Assembly: GCA_023391315.1 (NCBI GenBank)
Contig: JAEWBD010000440.1
Location: forward strand, 1-25,475
Length of the DNA: 25,475 nt
Direction of reading: 5' to 3'
DNA from: Bacteroidota bacterium
GTDB lineage: Bacteria; Bacteroidota; Bacteroidia; Chitinophagales; Chitinophagaceae
Each line of letters begins with the position of its first letter. Position 1 is the first letter of the stretch. Positions 23,564 through 25,475 of the stretch are shown here, in pieces. Under the pieces are notes generated by a model, which did not search any database, was not told the origin of the DNA, and saw nothing but the letters and a program-made list of their open reading frames with translations. A program made the position numbers and the translations under genes.

Positions 23564-24937
23564 TCAAAGACTATTCAAAAACTTAATCAGCTTAGCCCTT
23601 TCTGCAGCTGATAAATTCATGAACTGTTCTTTTGCTTTTTCAGCTTCGCCGCCATGCCATAAAATAGCTTCTTCAATGCTGCGGGCACGGCCATCATGCA
23701 GATAATAAGGTGTTCCGTTTGTTTTGGGAAAAAGGCCAATTCCCCATAAAGGCATGGTGCGCCATTCGCTGCCGCTGGCATCAAAATCGGGGCGGCCATC
23801 GGCTAAACCAGGCCCCATATCGTGCAGTAACAAATCAGTATAAGGATGAATACGCTGGTTGGATAATTGCGGTACGGCAAAATCAATCCCTGTTTGCACG
23901 GTTGGTATATGGCATTTGGCGCAACTGATAAGCACAAACAATCTTGCGCCCTGCACATTATTGCTGTCATTCACATCGCGGCGGGCGGGCACTGCCAGTG
24001 TTTTAATATAGAATGTAACAGCATTCAATGTACTGTCGGGCAACTCTATTCTGGTTTTTGTTTGTGTGTATTGAGATTGCCCTTTACTGCTTTCATCGGG
24101 GAGTAAATAACTGGTTACGCCCATATCCTGCTGATAAGCCACAGCAACCTGTCTTTGAATAGTGGTGGTATTCGCTTTTAAACCAAACCGCCCCAATTGC
24201 TTTTTATTTACAGCGGTATCAAAAATGTAATTGGGTTTCCCGCTTATGCCGTCGCCATCTTTATCGCTTTCATCAGCAAAAGATAAAATAGTGCTTTCGG
24301 GAATGTTTTCCAGTAAGCCGGCGCCAAAAACCGGCGGCGCTAATCTTGGTGATAAATAATAAACCACAGGTAAAGGATAATAAGGGTTTTGCAATGTGTA
24401 TGCTGGCACACGCAATGTTACAAAGTTCCCATCGGCATAATTAACTATGCTGTCTTTATAACTAATATCAATATGTGCTTCGGGCTGCACGCCAAGTAAG
24501 GCTTTATCCTGCACCTGGAAACCATAACCCTGAGCGCTCAGCGGCGCACCATGTTCATCCAAACCGGGAATGCTTATCCTGAACAGCAGCGATGAATTCT
24601 GAAAGCCTGCTGTGGGCGTTCCTTTGCCATCGTTATGATGACAGGAAATACAGGAAACATTATTGAAAATAGGGCCCTTGCCGCCGAATAGGGTTGAATC
24701 TGCAACGAAGGTTTGTTCAAAGTTTTCATCGCCCAAACCGTGCACGATAAGGTCTCTTCCGTTTAAGCCATCAATTTCGTGTGTAAAAGCCTGCGATGAA
24801 ACATCGAATACCGTTGCGGCACCACCGCTTAGCCTGTCATCATAACCTGAAGCAGGAAAGGTATCTGCCCTGTTACACATAACAAAGGCAGATACGATAC
24901 CCATTAGCAGCAACAAGGTTTTCAAACTCTTTATCAC
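23564..24937 (-). CDS. Di-heme oxidoreductase (DUF1111, 'thiol oxidoreductase' family)
   Basis: A 457-residue exported c-type cytochrome related to bacterial di-heme cytochrome c peroxidases. It has two CxxCH heme-binding motifs, SCISCHH (heme at C96/C99/H100) and SCAKCHIP (near residue 338-343), and the family segments GKGPIFNNVSCISCHHNDGKG and HPYTDLLLHDMGPGLADGRPDF. The C-terminal WRTMPLWGIGLFPKTNGTPYYLHDGRARSIEEAILWHGGEA is highly typical. A hydrophobic leader is followed by Cys21, but the -1 residue is Met, so lipidation is uncertain. The imelysin-like gene ends only 14 bp upstream on the same strand. Such imelysin/DUF1111 pairs occur in iron-regulated loci elsewhere; the electron partner is unknown. 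Confidence 0.94.
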   Translation of the reverse strand: MIKSLKTLLLLMGIVSAFVMCNRADTFPASGYDDRLSGGAATVFDVSSQAFTHEIDGLNGRDLIVHGLGDENFEQTFVADSTLFGGKGPIFNNVSCISCHHNDGKGTPTAGFQNSSLLFRISIPGLDEHGAPLSAQGYGFQVQDKALLGVQPEAHIDISYKDSIVNYADGNFVTLRVPAYTLQNPYYPLPVVYYLSPRLAPPVFGAGLLENIPESTILSFADESDKDGDGISGKPNYIFDTAVNKKQLGRFGLKANTTTIQRQVAVAYQQDMGVTSYLLPDESSKGQSQYTQTKTRIELPDSTLNAVTFYIKTLAVPARRDVNDSNNVQGARLFVLISCAKCHIPTVQTGIDFAVPQLSNQRIHPYTDLLLHDMGPGLADGRPDFDASGSEWRTMPLWGIGLFPKTNGTPYYLHDGRARSIEEAILWHGGEAEKAKEQFMNLSAAERAKLIKFLNSL

Positions 24938-24951
24938 AATGCTTTACTTAA

Positions 24952-25475
24952 TTAGTTTTTGATGTTTGCCAGCAGGAATGGCTGTAACTCTTCTTCCAAC
25001 ACATCCCTTACTTCGCCAATAGCGTCCATTAAACCCTGCAGCTGTACCCTTTGTTCAAAAATGGCTAATTCAAAAGAACCATTAACAGTGCTGAATGCAT
25101 TGATGGCGTTTTCAAATTTTTGTTTTATCTGGTTATCCAGGTTTTTGTTCATAGACGAGACAATATTTGTTAAACCAATTCCCTGTGTTTTATATTTTCC
25201 GAGATAAACATTGTAAGCGCCCTGAATATTATTTTTGAAATCCACCATTGAATTTTCAGAATAAGGAGATTCAACTTTATTTGAATCATTTTGAATAAAC
25301 GGCACAAAAATTTTACCCTCATCCTCATCAGAATGCCCTACTTCATTACAAATACCAATCATTCCGTCATTCAGTGCAGTAAAGAATTCATAGTAAGTGG
25401 AGAATGCTGAACTTCCGTTACCGGCAGAAGTTACTTTATCGGTGTAGCCGCCTGTCCATTCTGCATGCAAAGCAC
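24952..25475 (-). CDS. Imelysin-family (peptidase M75-like) protein, partial (N-terminus outside the window)
   Basis: The last 174 or so residues of an imelysin-like protein. The text AEWTGGYTDK, TYYEFFTALNDGMIGICNEVG, FVPFIQNDSNKVESPYSENSMVDFKNNIQGAYNVYLGKY and the C-terminal helix with QLQGLMDAIGEVRDVLEEEL fit the helical domain of the M75/imelysin and IrpA-like proteins. The frame runs open to the right edge (codons GCT TTG CAT GCA before the first listed residues), so the gene continues outside; the TTG at 25470 is not a start. Family members are surface or periplasmic proteins linked to iron uptake; peptidase activity is doubtful for many. The stop is 14 bp before the di-heme oxidoreductase start, so they are likely one operon. 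Confidence 0.88.
   Translation of the reverse strand, partial: ALHAEWTGGYTDKVTSAGNGSSAFSTYYEFFTALNDGMIGICNEVGHSDEDEGKIFVPFIQNDSNKVESPYSENSMVDFKNNIQGAYNVYLGKYKTQGIGLTNIVSSMNKNLDNQIKQKFENAINAFSTVNGSFELAIFEQRVQLQGLMDAIGEVRDVLEEELQPFLLANIKN

Noticed and set aside
1..25475. CRISPR arrays, insertion sequences and prophage genes
   Set aside because: No regularly spaced repeats, transposase-like ORFs or phage structural genes were seen on either strand.

Overview
The window looks like a chromosome segment from a member of the phylum Bacteroidota, most likely the Chitinophagaceae/Sphingobacteriia side. The evidence is a SusC/SusD pair, -33/-7 promoters of the TTTG-N19-TAnnTTTG type, little use of Shine-Dalgarno sites, Tat-exported oxidoreductase and epimerase genes, and AT-rich intergenic DNA. 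The family-level placement is an inference. No phage, insertion sequence or CRISPR array was seen.

Left part (1-9.5 kb). A SusD-like lipoprotein (cut by the window edge) and a complete SusC-like TonB-dependent receptor lie on the minus strand behind a good Bacteroidota promoter. On the plus strand follow an exported ApbE-type flavin transferase, then a co-directional group: a sulfatase-modifying-factor-fold protein without the catalytic cysteines, a Tat-exported Gfo/Idh/MocA oxidoreductase, a GNAT acetyltransferase and a Tat-exported hydroxypyruvate-isomerase-like TIM barrel. This group looks like extracytoplasmic sugar or sugar-acid metabolism; the substrate is unknown. A tRNA-Ser(GCU) gene with its own promoter and a perfect 30-nt palindromic terminator closes this part.

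Centre (10.0-20.7 kb, all main genes on the minus strand). This is a complete potassium-uptake (Kdp) locus, read right to left: a sigma-54-type (NtrC-family) response regulator, a regulatory gap, four tiny membrane-peptide ORFs of which the last is KdpF, then kdpA, kdpB, kdpC, a KdpD containing only the KdpD and USP domains, and a separate membrane histidine kinase. The regulatory gap holds a sigma-54-like promoter (GG-N10-GC) and, about 140 bp upstream, a tandem dyad that could be the enhancer site of the regulator. Thus control of kdp here appears to use a split sensor and an NtrC-type activator instead of the KdpD/KdpE pair. The junctions of the operon are invaded: a four-helix-bundle (IVP/Avd-like) gene flanked by short inverted repeats sits between kdpA and kdpB, a YoeB-type toxin-antitoxin pair sits between kdpB and kdpC, and dispersed repeats fill the kdpC-kdpD gap. 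Both inserted gene units face the opposite way.

Right part (20.9-25.5 kb). It holds an exported parallel beta-helix protein, a long poorly coding stretch with a probable decayed gene, a small DUF202/YidH-type membrane protein, and a di-heme oxidoreductase (DUF1111) gene placed behind an imelysin-like gene that runs off the window. That last pair resembles the iron-regulated imelysin/thiol-oxidoreductase loci of other bacteria.
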